Assembly: GCA_020849655.1 (NCBI GenBank)
Contig: JADLFU010000089.1
Location: 1 to 35,909 of the forward strand
Direction: 5' to 3'
Source: Polyangiaceae bacterium
Lineage (GTDB): Bacteria > Myxococcota_A > Polyangia > Polyangiales > Polyangiaceae
DNA: 35,909 bases
Shown: in pieces, positions 1 to 9,764 of the stretch
How positions within the stretch are numbered: the first letter of the stretch is position 1
Layout of the letters: the number at the start of each line of letters is the position of its first letter
Notes under the pieces: generated by a model
Database searches by the model: none
Told to the model about the DNA's origin: nothing
Seen by the model: only the letters and a program-made list of their open reading frames with translations
Position numbers and translations under genes: made by a program

Positions 1-1470
<1,470 letters not shown>

Positions 1471-1474
<4 letters not shown>

Positions 1475-2646
1475 GGCGTCTCCTCGGGGCTCGCGGCGTC
1501 GTCGAGCCCGACCTCGCGCGGCGCGTCGGGGGCGGTGTCAGGTTCGTGGGTCGGGGGCGCCGGCGCCTCGGCCTCCACCTCACCCACGGCCTCGAGCGCG
1601 TCGTCGCCCGTCTCCTCCGGCGCGGTCTCCTCAGTCTTCTCGGACGCGGTCTCCTCGGGCGCGGCCTCCTCGGTCTCTCCGGCCTCGCGTCGGGCGCGCT
1701 CGATCTCGATCGCGCGGTCGAGCTCCGCGGCGGCCTCGGCCTCCAGCTCCGCCTCGAGCGCGGCGTCGGCCTGTCTGTCGGCCTCCGCGCGCGCGGCGGC
1801 GGCGGCGAGCTCCGCGGCGGACGGCTGCGGGCGCGGCGCGCGCGGGGCGAGATCGGCCTCCGCGTCCGCCTCGGCGTCGACGTCGCTCGTCACCGCGGCC
1901 TCGAGGTAGATGCCGCCGTACGTGTCGCTCTGGAAGAGCCTCACGAGGCGCATCTTGCCCATCTCGAGCAGCGAGAGGAACGTGATGACCAGATCTCCGC
2001 GCGTCATCTCCTCGTCGAACAGATCCTCGAAGGCGAGCCGCCCGCGCGCCTGGAGCAGCTCCGAGATCTGCGCGATGCGATCGGTGATCGTCAGCTTGTC
2101 GAAGCTGATCTCGTGGCTCACCTTGATCTTGCGGCGCTCGAGCAGCTTGGAGAACGCGTCGAGCAGCTGGAACACCGGGAAGCTCGCGAGCGGCCCCACC
2201 TCCTTCGGCGCGTCGTCGGGCAGCTCGGGCCTCGTGAAGACGTCCTGGCCGAGGGTGCCGCGGTCCTGGAGCTCGGCGGCCGCCTGCTTGAACTTCTGGT
2301 ACTCGAGCAGCCGCCTGACGAGCTCCTCGCGCGGATCGAGCTCCTCCTCCTCGGCGGCGTCGTCCTGGCCCTTCGGCGCCTCGGGCAGCAGCATCTTCGA
2401 CTTGATGTGCGTGAGCACGGCCGCCATCACGAGGTACTCGCTCGCGAGATCGATCGTGAGCGCGCGCATCAACGAGAGGTACTCGAGGTACTTCTCGGTG
2501 ATGAACTTCATCGGGATGTCGAGGATCGACAGCTCGTGCGTCTGGATGAGGTGCAGCAGCAGATCGAGCGGCCCCTCGAACTGCGGCAGCGAGACCTGGT
2601 ACGCGAGCGGATCGTGCGCCTTCGCTTCGATCGTGGGGTCGGACAT
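1471..2646 (-). CDS. scpA: Segregation and condensation protein A (kleisin)
   Basis: ScpA is the kleisin that bridges Smc heads and binds ScpB. The ATG at 2646 gives 391 aa and lies 8 nt after the M50 gene stop. An in-frame upstream extension exists but runs through the M50 gene and lacks homology. The kleisin N-terminal domain is clear at residues 13-90 (YQVSLPQFEGPLDLLLHLIQ, ILDIPMKFITEKYLEYL, IKSKMLLPE). A C-terminal winged helix lies at about 195-250 (FEDLFDEEMTRGDLVITFL, FQSDTYGGIYLEA). Residues 252-391 form an unusual Ala/Glu-rich, probably helical tail; typical ScpA ends near residue 250. The stop overlaps the scpB start. The M50-scpA-scpB order is a widely seen neighbourhood. Confidence 0.96.
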
Positions 2647-2654
2647 CGCGCGGC

Positions 2655-3338
2655 TCAGAAGACCAGGCGCGTCGTCGCGGCCTGCAGCGCCTGGGTGAGC
2701 AGGCGCATCGGCGCGTCGAGCAGGACGGCGCGCACCGGCCCGATGCTGATGATGAGCATGATGAGGATCCACGAGTACTGGCCCGCGCGCTCGACCAGCT
2801 CGTCCATCGACCGCGGCAAGAGGCGCGAGCCGTCGAGCGGCGGCACCGGCAACAAATTGAACACCGCGAGCCCGACGTTCACCTGGAACATCGCCTGCGC
2901 GAGGTAGCGGAGCGCCTGCACGCGGCGATCCGCGTCCGGAGCGAACCGGAGCAGGAGCGCGAGGGACATCACCGACACGAACGCGAGGGCGACGTTCGAG
3001 AGGGGGCCCGCGACGGCGACGAGCGCGGTGCCCGTGCGCATCGAGACCTTGCGCGTGAAGTTGGTCGGGACGAACTGCACCGGCCGCGCCCAGCCGAGGA
3101 AGGCCACGCCGCTCGTGAGGATGCTGAGCGCGGGCACGAGCAGCGTCCCGAAGAAGTCGATGTGCACGAGCGGCGAGAGCGTGAGCCGACCCTGGCGCTC
3201 GGGCGTGTCGTCGCCGAGCTTGTGCGCGACCCACGCGTGCGAGAACTCGTGCACGGCGCCCGACAGCACCATCGGGACGAGGTACAGCACGAACAGCATC
3301 GGGAGCGGGAGGTCGGCGCGCAAACGGGCCGGGGGCAT
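2655..3338 (-). CDS. Site-2 protease family zinc metallopeptidase (M50B)
   Basis: Integral membrane metalloprotease of the S2P/M50B family, which cleaves substrates within or near the membrane; the substrate here is unknown. The ATG at 3338 gives 227 aa. The zinc motif HEFSH sits at residues 30-34 in the first hydrophobic helix. The second motif, NLLPVPPLDG, lies at 161-170 with the third zinc-ligand Asp at 169. Several transmembrane stretches are visible (about 13-30, 65-85, 103-130, 150-165, 188-205). The compact form without a PDZ domain matches the small S2Ps that commonly precede scpA. The upstream in-frame extension overlaps the divergent gene and shows no domain, so the ATG preceding PPARLRADLP was chosen. 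It is the first gene of a likely M50-scpA-scpB operon. Confidence 0.92.
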   Translation of the reverse strand: MPPARLRADLPLPMLFVLYLVPMVLSGAVHEFSHAWVAHKLGDDTPERQGRLTLSPLVHIDFFGTLLVPALSILTSGVAFLGWARPVQFVPTNFTRKVSMRTGTALVAVAGPLSNVALAFVSVMSLALLLRFAPDADRRVQALRYLAQAMFQVNVGLAVFNLLPVPPLDGSRLLPRSMDELVERAGQYSWILIMLIISIGPVRAVLLDAPMRLLTQALQAATTRLVF

Positions 3339-3393
3339 GTCACGCCTCGGCCCGCGCGGGAAGCCGAGCGTTCGTGCCCTCTCCCGGGGCGCG

Positions 3394-3401
3394 TGTATGC
3401 T
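3394..3401 (+). promoter_or_regulatory. Candidate -10 element for the GGDEF-like gene
   Basis: TG directly followed by TATGCT (3396-3401) stands 7 nt before the ATG at 3409. A transcript starting 6-8 nt after the -10 would be leaderless on that ATG. No strong -35 is seen; the best is TTCGTG at 3371 with a 19-nt spacer. The element lies in the short divergent gap with the M50 gene. Confidence 0.45.
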
Positions 3402-3408
3402 CGCCGCG

Positions 3409-4290
3409 ATGTCGCCGGACGATCCCGACGAGCCGAGAGACCGCGAGACGCTGCCGACGTTCGTCGACTTCGACGCCCACGACGCCGCGAAGGGCGGCGC
3501 GACGGTCCCTGTGCTCATCCAGACGGCCGGGCTCGACACCGGGCGCCTGCTCACGGTGCCGGAGGGCACGAGCGTGCTGCGGCGCGCGCGGGGGTGGGAG
3601 GTGACGTTCGACCTCGACGGCGAGCCGCTCGCGGAGCTCTCGCGCGCAGGCGCGGGGGTGGCGTGCACGACCTTCGGCGTCGCGCGGGTGAGCGGGCGGC
3701 CCGGCGCGAGCCACGCGCTCGCGCCCGGAGATCGGCTGGAGGCGGGGCCCGTCTTGCTGAGGTTCCAGGAGGTCGGCGCCGAGGAGGCCCGCGCGCTCGG
3801 CGCCTTCTACGCGAGCAGCCGGCGCGACGGCCTGACGGGCCTCGCGAACGCGCGCGCCCTCGACGAGCACGTGGCGTCCGAGGTCGCGTACGCCCGCCGG
3901 CACCGCGAGCCGCTCTCGGTGCTCGTGATCGATCTCGACGGCTCGAGCGCGCGCGTCGCCGCGGAGGGGTTCGAGGCGCTCGATCCGCTGGTGCGGCGCC
4001 TCGCGCGGACGGTCGCCGGCTGCGCGCGTGACGTCGACCTCGTGGCGCGGACGGGCCCCGACGAGCTCTCGGTGGCGCGGCGCGGCGCCACGCGCGAGGA
4101 CGCGGCCGCGCTGGGCGAGGCGATCCGCGCGGCGCTCTCGGCCTCGGGCGCGCCCGTGCTCACGGTGAGCGTCGGCGTCGCGTCGCTCGCGTGCCTGGGC
4201 ACGAGCGATCGCGCGCTGCTCGATCTCTCCCGCGCGCGCGCGGTCGCGGCGCGGACGGCCGGCGGGGATCGCGTGATCCAGGAGGGCTGA
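3409..4290 (+). CDS. FHA-like plus degenerate GGDEF domain protein
   Basis: 293 aa from ATG 3409; an in-frame ATG at 3397 would add four residues but falls inside the candidate -10. The N-terminal half (about 30-120) looks like a beta-rich FHA-type module (VLIQTAGLDTGRLLTVPEG, then GDRLEAGPVLLRF). From about residue 137 the start of a GGDEF domain is plain (RDGLTGLANARALDEHVASE, LSVLVIDLDG). The signature GG(D/E)EF is replaced by GPDEL and the usual FKxxND segment is missing. Diguanylate cyclase activity is therefore unlikely. A role as a c-di-GMP or protein-binding signalling scaffold is inference. It is followed after 42 nt by the DUF58 gene, perhaps as one operon. Confidence 0.8.
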   Translation: MSPDDPDEPRDRETLPTFVDFDAHDAAKGGATVPVLIQTAGLDTGRLLTVPEGTSVLRRARGWEVTFDLDGEPLAELSRAGAGVACTTFGVARVSGRPGASHALAPGDRLEAGPVLLRFQEVGAEEARALGAFYASSRRDGLTGLANARALDEHVASEVAYARRHREPLSVLVIDLDGSSARVAAEGFEALDPLVRRLARTVAGCARDVDLVARTGPDELSVARRGATREDAAALGEAIRAALSASGAPVLTVSVGVASLACLGTSDRALLDLSRARAVAARTAGGDRVIQEG

Positions 4291-4332
4291 GCGGAGCGTG
4301 AGGCTCGTGATCGCGCGGAGCGGCGGCTGAGC

Positions 4333-5229
4333 ATGGGCGCGCTCGACTGGTCACGCCTGACGGGGCTGCGGCTCCGCGCGCGCGCCGTCGCGGACGGCCT
4401 CGTGCTCGGGGCGCACGCGAGCCGCCGGCGGGGCGGCGGCGTGGAGTTCAGCGGGCACCGGGCGTACGTGCCCGGCGACGATCTGCGGCTCATCGATCGG
4501 CGCGTGATGGCGCGGCACGATCGCCCGTTCGTGCGGGAGCTCGAGACCGACACCGACCGCGCGCTGTGGCTCGTCGTCGACGCGTCGGCGTCGATGGGGT
4601 TTCGAGGCGAGCGCTCGCGCGTGACGAAGCTCGAGTACGCGTCGGTGGTCGCCGCGGCGCTCGCGCGGGTGGCGACGGCGACGGGCGACGCGGTCGGCCT
4701 GACGGTGCTCGGCAGCCCCGCGTCGATCACGCGGCCGGCGCGGGGCGCGGTCGGGTTCGCGCGGGTGACGGCGACGCTCGAGGCGGCGCGCGCGGCGGGT
4801 GATCTCTCGCGCGACCTCGCGGCGCTCGACCGCGCGCTCTTCCCCGTCGCGGAGCGCGCGCGGGCGGGCTCGGTGGTGGTGCTCCTCTCCGATCTGGTCG
4901 ACGTGCACGAGGCCCTGATGCGGAGGTTCCTCGCGCTCGCGACCCGGCGGCGCGTCGCGCTCGCCGTGCGGGTGCTCGACCGCGAGGAGGCGTCGTTCCC
5001 GTTCTCCGATCCGCTGCGCCTCGTCGCCGTCGAGGGAGACTACGCCGTCGAGACCAACCCGGACGCCGTCCGCGCGGGGTACCTCGCGGCGATCGCCGAG
5101 ACGCGCGAGCGCTGGCAGCGCGGGCTCGTCGATCGAGGCGGGCGCTTCGTCGACGCCGCGACCGACGGCGATCCCGTCGAGATCGTGCGCGCGGTGCTCG
5201 CCGCCGCCGCGGGGGGCCGCAGCTCGTGA
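4333..5229 (+). CDS. DUF58 domain protein with vWA-like MIDAS
   Basis: 298 aa. DUF58 proteins usually act with MoxR AAA+ ATPases and BatA/B-type vWA membrane proteins in envelope or chaperone-like assemblies. The DUF58 signature appears as VEFSGHRAYVPGDDLRLIDR followed by RELETDTDRALWLVVDAS. A MIDAS-type DASAS motif occurs near residues 83-87, and VVVLLSDLVD near 178 is typical of the vWA fold. No membrane segment is seen. The stop overlaps the GTG start of the next gene (GTGA), so the pair is probably translationally coupled. No MoxR gene precedes it; the upstream neighbour is the degenerate GGDEF protein instead. Confidence 0.9.
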   Translation: MGALDWSRLTGLRLRARAVADGLVLGAHASRRRGGGVEFSGHRAYVPGDDLRLIDRRVMARHDRPFVRELETDTDRALWLVVDASASMGFRGERSRVTKLEYASVVAAALARVATATGDAVGLTVLGSPASITRPARGAVGFARVTATLEAARAAGDLSRDLAALDRALFPVAERARAGSVVVLLSDLVDVHEALMRRFLALATRRRVALAVRVLDREEASFPFSDPLRLVAVEGDYAVETNPDAVRAGYLAAIAETRERWQRGLVDRGGRFVDAATDGDPVEIVRAVLAAAAGGRSS

Positions 5230-7163
5230 GCTTCGGCGCAGGGCTCGGGCTGCTGGTGGCCCTCGGCGTCGCCTTGCCGCTGGTCGCGCACCTGCTGCGG
5301 CGACGCAGGACGGAGACCCGGGTCTTCCCGCCCGCGCGGCTCGTCCCGACGGCGACCCCGGCCGCGCGGAGCCGCGCGCACCTCGAGGACCGCGCGCTGC
5401 TCGCCGTCCGCGCGCTCGGCGTGCTCGCGCTCGCGGTGCTCGGCGCCGCGCCCTTCGTCACCTGCTCGCGGCTCGCGCTCGATCGCCCCGGCGGCAGCGC
5501 CATCGCGCTCGTCATCGTGATCGACGACTCGATGAGCATGAGGGCGAGCGCCGGCGGAGAGCCCCGCTTCGCGCGGGCCCGGCGGAGCGCCGTCGAGCTC
5601 GTGGAGTCGCTCCGGGACGGCGACGTGGTCGGCGTCGTCGCGGCCGGCGCGCCCGCGCGGATGCTCGTCGCCCCGTCGCCCTCGCGGGACGTCGCGGCCC
5701 GCGCGCTCGCGGCGATGACGCCGAGCGATCGAGCGACCGATCTCGACGCGGCGCTCACGCTCGCCGGCACGCTCGCCCGCGGCGCCCAGCAGCCCGAGCG
5801 GCGCGTCGTGTTGCTGAGCGATCTCGCCGACGGATCCGACAAACCCCTCGACGCGCCCGCGGGCGTCTCCACGTGGACCCCGGACGCCTCGCTCGCCGCC
5901 GCGCTGCCCGACTGCGCGGTCGTGCGCGCGCTCCGGCGAGGTCGCGACGTGCGCGCGCGCGTCGCCTGCGGTCGCGCCGAGCACGCGGGAGAGCGACGCG
6001 TCGAGGTCGTCGGGCCGTCCGGCGTGCTCGGGTTCGTCACGCTCCGGCGCGAGCGCGCGCAGGATGTTGAAATTGTGATGTCTGACGCGGCGCCCGCCGG
6101 CGCGCAGCTGACGGCGCGGTTGACCGGCTCGGACGCCATCCCGGACGACGACGCGGCGCCGGTGATGACGGAGTCCGGCGCCCTCTCGGTGTCCGTCGTG
6201 CTCGGCCCGTCGACGGGCGCGAGCGAGCGGCGCGTCTCCGTCGTCGAGGAGGCGCTCGGCGCGCTCGACGAGACGCTCGCCCTCCGCCCCTCGTTCTCGG
6301 TGCCGGAGGCGCCGGAGGCGCTCGCGCCGCACGCGGTCGTCGTGCTCGACGATCCACCCGGCCTGCCGCCCGAGGCGCGCGCGGCGCTCCGTGGCTACGT
6401 CGAGCGCGGGGGCGTCGCCGTCGCGTTGCTGGGCTCGCGCGCGGGCTCGGCCATCCTCGGCAACACGCTCGAGCCCTTCGTGGAGGGCGCCGTGCGCTGG
6501 ACGACCTCGGCGCCGAAGGGCTCGGACGAGGCGTCGCTCGCGGGGCTCGGCGCGACGGCCGCGGGGCTGCTCGAGCTCGCGCCGAAGGGGCGCGTCTTGC
6601 TCGACGAGCGCGCGACCGCGGACGCGACGGTGCTCGCGCGGTGGGCCGACGGTCGGCCGCTCGTGTTCACGCGGCGCCTCGGGCGGGGGCGCGTGCTCGT
6701 GACGACGCTCGGCGCGAGCCTGGACGAGAGCGATCTCGCGCTGCGGCCCGCCTTCCTCGAGATCCTCGGGCGCGCGCTCTCCGAGGGGCGCGCGCGCAAG
6801 GGCAACCTCCGCTCGCTGGTCGGCGCGCGCTGGGAGATCGCGCCGTCGGCGCGCGTCGTCGGGCCGAGCGGCCCGCTGCCCGCGAGCGACGACGGCGTGC
6901 TCGTCCCGCTCCGGGCCGGCCTCTACGCGGTGCGCGCCGGCGACGAGCTCGAGGCCCGCGTCGCCGAGATCGACGAGCGCGAGGTCGACCTCTCGCCGCG
7001 CCCCGCGCCGCCGCGCGCGTCCCACCAGGCGGCCGGCGCGACGACGTCACGGGTCGAGCTGTCGCCGTACGTCGCCTGGGCGCTGCTCGCGCTCCTGGCG
7101 CTCGAGGCGGCGGTGCGGCTGCTCACGCGCTCGCCCGCGCCGCGCGCCTCCGCCGCTCCGTGA
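5226..7163 (+). CDS. BatA-like membrane protein (aerotolerance N-terminal domain plus vWA)
   Basis: 645 aa from a GTG overlapping the DUF58 stop. The first ~85 residues match the BatA N-terminal double-transmembrane domain: a hydrophobic segment, then LVAHLLRRRRTETRVFP, then a second helix near 62-80. A vWA domain follows with MIDAS DDSMS near residue 100 and VVLLSDLAD near 196. The middle part (about 345-420) resembles the GATase-like Rossmann segment common in these proteins (HAVVVLDDPPGLPPEARAAL). A single C-terminal transmembrane helix lies at about 618-637 (YVAWALLALLALEAAVRLL), followed by a short basic tail. It is expected in the inner membrane with the vWA and middle domains between the anchors. 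It works with the DUF58 partner; the missing MoxR ATPase must be elsewhere. Confidence 0.88.
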   Translation: MSFGAGLGLLVALGVALPLVAHLLRRRRTETRVFPPARLVPTATPAARSRAHLEDRALLAVRALGVLALAVLGAAPFVTCSRLALDRPGGSAIALVIVIDDSMSMRASAGGEPRFARARRSAVELVESLRDGDVVGVVAAGAPARMLVAPSPSRDVAARALAAMTPSDRATDLDAALTLAGTLARGAQQPERRVVLLSDLADGSDKPLDAPAGVSTWTPDASLAAALPDCAVVRALRRGRDVRARVACGRAEHAGERRVEVVGPSGVLGFVTLRRERAQDVEIVMSDAAPAGAQLTARLTGSDAIPDDDAAPVMTESGALSVSVVLGPSTGASERRVSVVEEALGALDETLALRPSFSVPEAPEALAPHAVVVLDDPPGLPPEARAALRGYVERGGVAVALLGSRAGSAILGNTLEPFVEGAVRWTTSAPKGSDEASLAGLGATAAGLLELAPKGRVLLDERATADATVLARWADGRPLVFTRRLGRGRVLVTTLGASLDESDLALRPAFLEILGRALSEGRARKGNLRSLVGARWEIAPSARVVGPSGPLPASDDGVLVPLRAGLYAVRAGDELEARVAEIDEREVDLSPRPAPPRASHQAAGATTSRVELSPYVAWALLALLALEAAVRLLTRSPAPRASAAP

Positions 7164-7188
7164 GCCGCGCGCGCTCTCGGCGTCACGG
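7158..7188. terminator. Weak bidirectional terminator candidate
   Basis: CCGTGA (7158-7163) and TCACGG (7183-7188) form an inverted repeat whose arms overlap both stop codons of the convergent genes, with a CCG/CGG pair extending the stem. There is no T-tract, as is common at this GC content, so the call is tentative. Confidence 0.25.
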
Positions 7189-9057
7189 GATGCAGTCGGT
7201 GAGATCGCCCGGTGACGACGCCTGGATGGAGCCTGACGTCGTCGCCACCTCACGGATGGTCGCGCCCTTCGGGCAGAGGTTCGGGGGCTCGCTGCCGGCC
7301 GGGTCCACGAAGTCGATCAGCGCCGCGTCCCAGTTGTCGGCGATCTCGACGCTCGTCATGTGCGCCGCGTAGAGCGCCACCTGGAGCCTCACGCGCGACG
7401 AGCCGCTCGTCGTGTGGAGGAACTTCGCGCCAAACGCCGAGCCGTGCTCCCCGATGAACTTCCACGGCGCGCTGCTCGTCGAGACGCCGAACACGAACCG
7501 GGTGTTGGGCCCCCCGAAGAGCACGTTGTCCTGGAACCTCGCGCCCGCGAAATCGCACGGCGACCCGCCGCAGCGGAACCCCGTCCACGTGTCGACGACG
7601 AGGCCCCCGAACGCGTCGTTCCCCGCCGAGAGCACCCGGTTGTCCGCGATCGTCGAGCGCTGCTTGCCGTTCTCCGAGACGAACATGATCAGCGCGACGT
7701 CGCTCGGATCGAGCACCTCGTTCGCGAGGACGCGGCTCCGCTCGCAGTGGGCGAAGATCCCGTCGGACCAGAGCGCCTGCGACGCGGGGCGGTTGTCGTT
7801 GCTCCAGTTGACGACGAGGTTCTCCTCGACCGTGACGTCGGCCCCGCACTCCGCGCCGTCGACGCTGGAGAGGCGGAGGTTCTGCGGGCCCGCGGGGTTG
7901 TCGGAGCGCACCCAGCGCACGAGCGTGGGCTTCGTCCCGGTCGGCGAGGTGCGGACGTTCTCGCCGAGCATGCGCTGGTCGGCCGCCATGAAGTCGCGCC
8001 TCCGCCCGTCGATCCAGACGTGCTCCAGCGTCGCGCCCGCGCCGACGAGGACGACGGGGCCGGAGAACGCCGACGCCCGCGCGACGCGCGCGAGCTTCGG
8101 ATACAGGCGCCGCCCCGCGAGGCCGCTCGCGCCGGCGGTGCGCAGGGTGACGCCGTCCGGGACCGCGAGCGTCTTCGTGACCGACACGAGCGTTCCCTCG
8201 GGGAGCTCCACGACGTCGCCGGCCGACGCCGCCGACAGCTTCGCCTGCAGGGCCGCGCCCGTCATCCCGCCCGCGAGCCCGATCGGCGGCGCCTCCGCCT
8301 CGAAGTGAAAATTGTGATTCGCCGGATCGCAGACGATCTTCGCGTGGTCGAGGAACGTCTGGGACTGCTCGTACTCGTCCACCAGATCGCACCAGGCCTG
8401 CGGCCCGCCCTTCGCGACGACGTCGGACGCGTGCAGCAGGTGCAGCCCGCTCGGATCGTGCAGCAGCACGCCGCGCGCGAGCGCCAGCGTGCGCTCCTGG
8501 ATCGAGAGCGGCTTCGAGAGAAATTCGCTCGACTTGTAGAAGTCCGCGAGCATGCGCAGCGTGTCGACGCTGCAGCCGTCCTTCTCGAACATCGCCAGGT
8601 GGTAGTTCCAGCCGCCCTGGTCCGGGAGGCGCCCGAACGCCTCGACGTAGGTCCGCGCGATCGCCTCGGCCGGGACGTGCGACGTCTTCGCGGCGCCGGT
8701 GCTCTTCGCCTTCGCGCAGGTGATGGACGCGCCCCCGCCCGCGCCACCGACGCCGCCTCCGCTCGCCCCTCCGCTCGCCCCTCCGCTCGCGCCGCCACCG
8801 CTCCCTCCCGCCGCGCCACCGCTCCCTCCCGCCGCGCCACCGGTGCCTCCCCCGGGGAACCCCGCGGTCGGTACGCCGCCCCCGGCTCCCGTGCCCGAGG
8901 CGCCGCCGGAGCCCGCCGCGGGCGCGCCGCCGAGTCCGACGGGCGCGCCGCCGGTCGCCCCCGACACCGCGCTCGACGCCCCTTCGCCCTCGCCCGAGCC
9001 GCACGCCAGGACGAGCGCGGTGGCCGCCAAGCTGCACCCGACGAACGCTCTGCGCAT
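7183..9057 (-). CDS. Lipoprotein with DUF4214-like and parallel beta-helix domains
   Basis: 624 aa from ATG 9057 (MRRAFVGCS); the upstream in-frame Met would spoil the signal peptide. A lipobox LVLAC places the lipidated Cys at 19. Residues 20-125 are a Gly/Ala/Ser linker with internal tandem repeats. A DUF4214-like helical module follows (about 140-240: IARTYVEAFGRLPDQGGWNY, FYKSSEFLSKPLSIQERTL). DUF4214 occurs in secreted S-layer and matrix-linked proteins. The rest is a right-handed beta-helix pattern (LQAKLSAASAGDVVELPEGT, VTVEENLVVNW, SRVLANEVLDPSDVALIMF), as in pectate-lyase-like or carbohydrate-binding proteins. No catalytic residues can be named. It probably sits on the cell surface. 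It lies 41 nt downstream of mutH but has its own export signal, so a functional link is doubtful. Confidence 0.85.
   Translation of the reverse strand: MRRAFVGCSLAATALVLACGSGEGEGASSAVSGATGGAPVGLGGAPAAGSGGASGTGAGGGVPTAGFPGGGTGGAAGGSGGAAGGSGGGASGGASGGASGGGVGGAGGGASITCAKAKSTGAAKTSHVPAEAIARTYVEAFGRLPDQGGWNYHLAMFEKDGCSVDTLRMLADFYKSSEFLSKPLSIQERTLALARGVLLHDPSGLHLLHASDVVAKGGPQAWCDLVDEYEQSQTFLDHAKIVCDPANHNFHFEAEAPPIGLAGGMTGAALQAKLSAASAGDVVELPEGTLVSVTKTLAVPDGVTLRTAGASGLAGRRLYPKLARVARASAFSGPVVLVGAGATLEHVWIDGRRRDFMAADQRMLGENVRTSPTGTKPTLVRWVRSDNPAGPQNLRLSSVDGAECGADVTVEENLVVNWSNDNRPASQALWSDGIFAHCERSRVLANEVLDPSDVALIMFVSENGKQRSTIADNRVLSAGNDAFGGLVVDTWTGFRCGGSPCDFAGARFQDNVLFGGPNTRFVFGVSTSSAPWKFIGEHGSAFGAKFLHTTSGSSRVRLQVALYAAHMTSVEIADNWDAALIDFVDPAGSEPPNLCPKGATIREVATTSGSIQASSPGDLTDCIP
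8794..8835. repeat. 21-bp tandem duplication in lipoprotein linker
   Basis: Two exact 21-bp units (8794-8814 and 8815-8835) lie in the Gly/Ala/Ser linker of the beta-helix lipoprotein. Shorter ten-base-scale repeats flank them from about 8757. The repeat is coding and in frame. Confidence 0.8.
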
Positions 9058-9098
9058 TGGGCATGAGTACCAGAGCGCGCGCGACCCGGCGCGCCCGC

Positions 9099-9764
9099 TC
9101 ACGCGCCCGCCCGCGCCGCGCGGAGCAGCCGCTCCGTGAACCGCGCGCGCAGGTAGAACCCGAGCGGCACGCTCGCGATGCGCTCCCCGTCGGGCCCGAG
9201 CGCGACCGCGCGCTTCGTTCCGTCGGCCGCCTTCGGCCGGAGCTGCAGCGCCTCGCCGACGCGGGCGTCCACCCCCTCGATGCCGCCGATCGCGATGCGG
9301 CCGATCAGCTCATCGAAGTCCGCCGCGAGCGTGCGTTCATCCTCGGGGCCGGGGCTCCACAGCGTGGCGCGCCCGATCGTGCGCCGATCGGCGTGCACGA
9401 TCGGCACCCAGAGGACGCGCGCGAGCTTGCGGCGCACCGCCGACGTCTCCCACTCCATCTCGTCGACGTGCGCGAGCGAGAACGCTGAGACGAAGGTCGA
9501 CTCCCGCACGCGGCCGTCGGGGCGCACGGGGATGGTCTTCAGCTCGACGCCCAGCTCGACGAAGTCGGGCTCGCTCGACGTCCCCGCGGTCGCGCCGAGC
9601 GCGCGCTCGAGCAGCTCGCCGACCTTGCCCTTCGTGCGCACCGCCGGGCCGCCGACCGTGCGCCCGAGGCGCGCCGCGAGCGCCTCGACGTCGAGGCCCT
9701 CGAGCGCGGCCGCGCGCGCGCGCAGCTCCGCCGTGTCGCGCGGCGGATCAGCCGAGCGCGCCAT
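9099..9764 (-). CDS. mutH: DNA mismatch repair endonuclease MutH
   Basis: 221 aa, close to E. coli MutH (229). MutH nicks the unmethylated strand at hemimethylated GATC after activation by MutS/MutL. The D-x6-E-x-K catalytic motif is intact (D67, E74, K76 in PDFVELGVELKTIPV), with E53 in KGKVGELLERALGATAG as the fourth acidic residue. The spacing equals E. coli E56/D70/E77/K79. Further matches are WETSAVRRKLARVLWVP, ATLWSPGPEDE, EALQLRPKAA and the C-terminal VPLGFYLRARFTERLL. The ATG at 9764 overlaps the recF 3' end by 17 nt, so expression is coupled to dnaN-recF. Sau3AI/DpnII-type restriction enzymes share the fold, but the length and C-terminal motifs favour true MutH. No dam or mutL is in the window. 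Confidence 0.93.
   Translation of the reverse strand: MARSADPPRDTAELRARAAALEGLDVEALAARLGRTVGGPAVRTKGKVGELLERALGATAGTSSEPDFVELGVELKTIPVRPDGRVRESTFVSAFSLAHVDEMEWETSAVRRKLARVLWVPIVHADRRTIGRATLWSPGPEDERTLAADFDELIGRIAIGGIEGVDARVGEALQLRPKAADGTKRAVALGPDGERIASVPLGFYLRARFTERLLRAARAGA

Noticed and set aside
9099-9764. Type II restriction enzyme (Sau3AI/DpnII-like) instead of MutH
   Set aside because: The length, the ELKTIPV context, and the RPKAA and GFYLR C-terminal motifs match MutH, and no cognate methyltransferase gene is adjacent.
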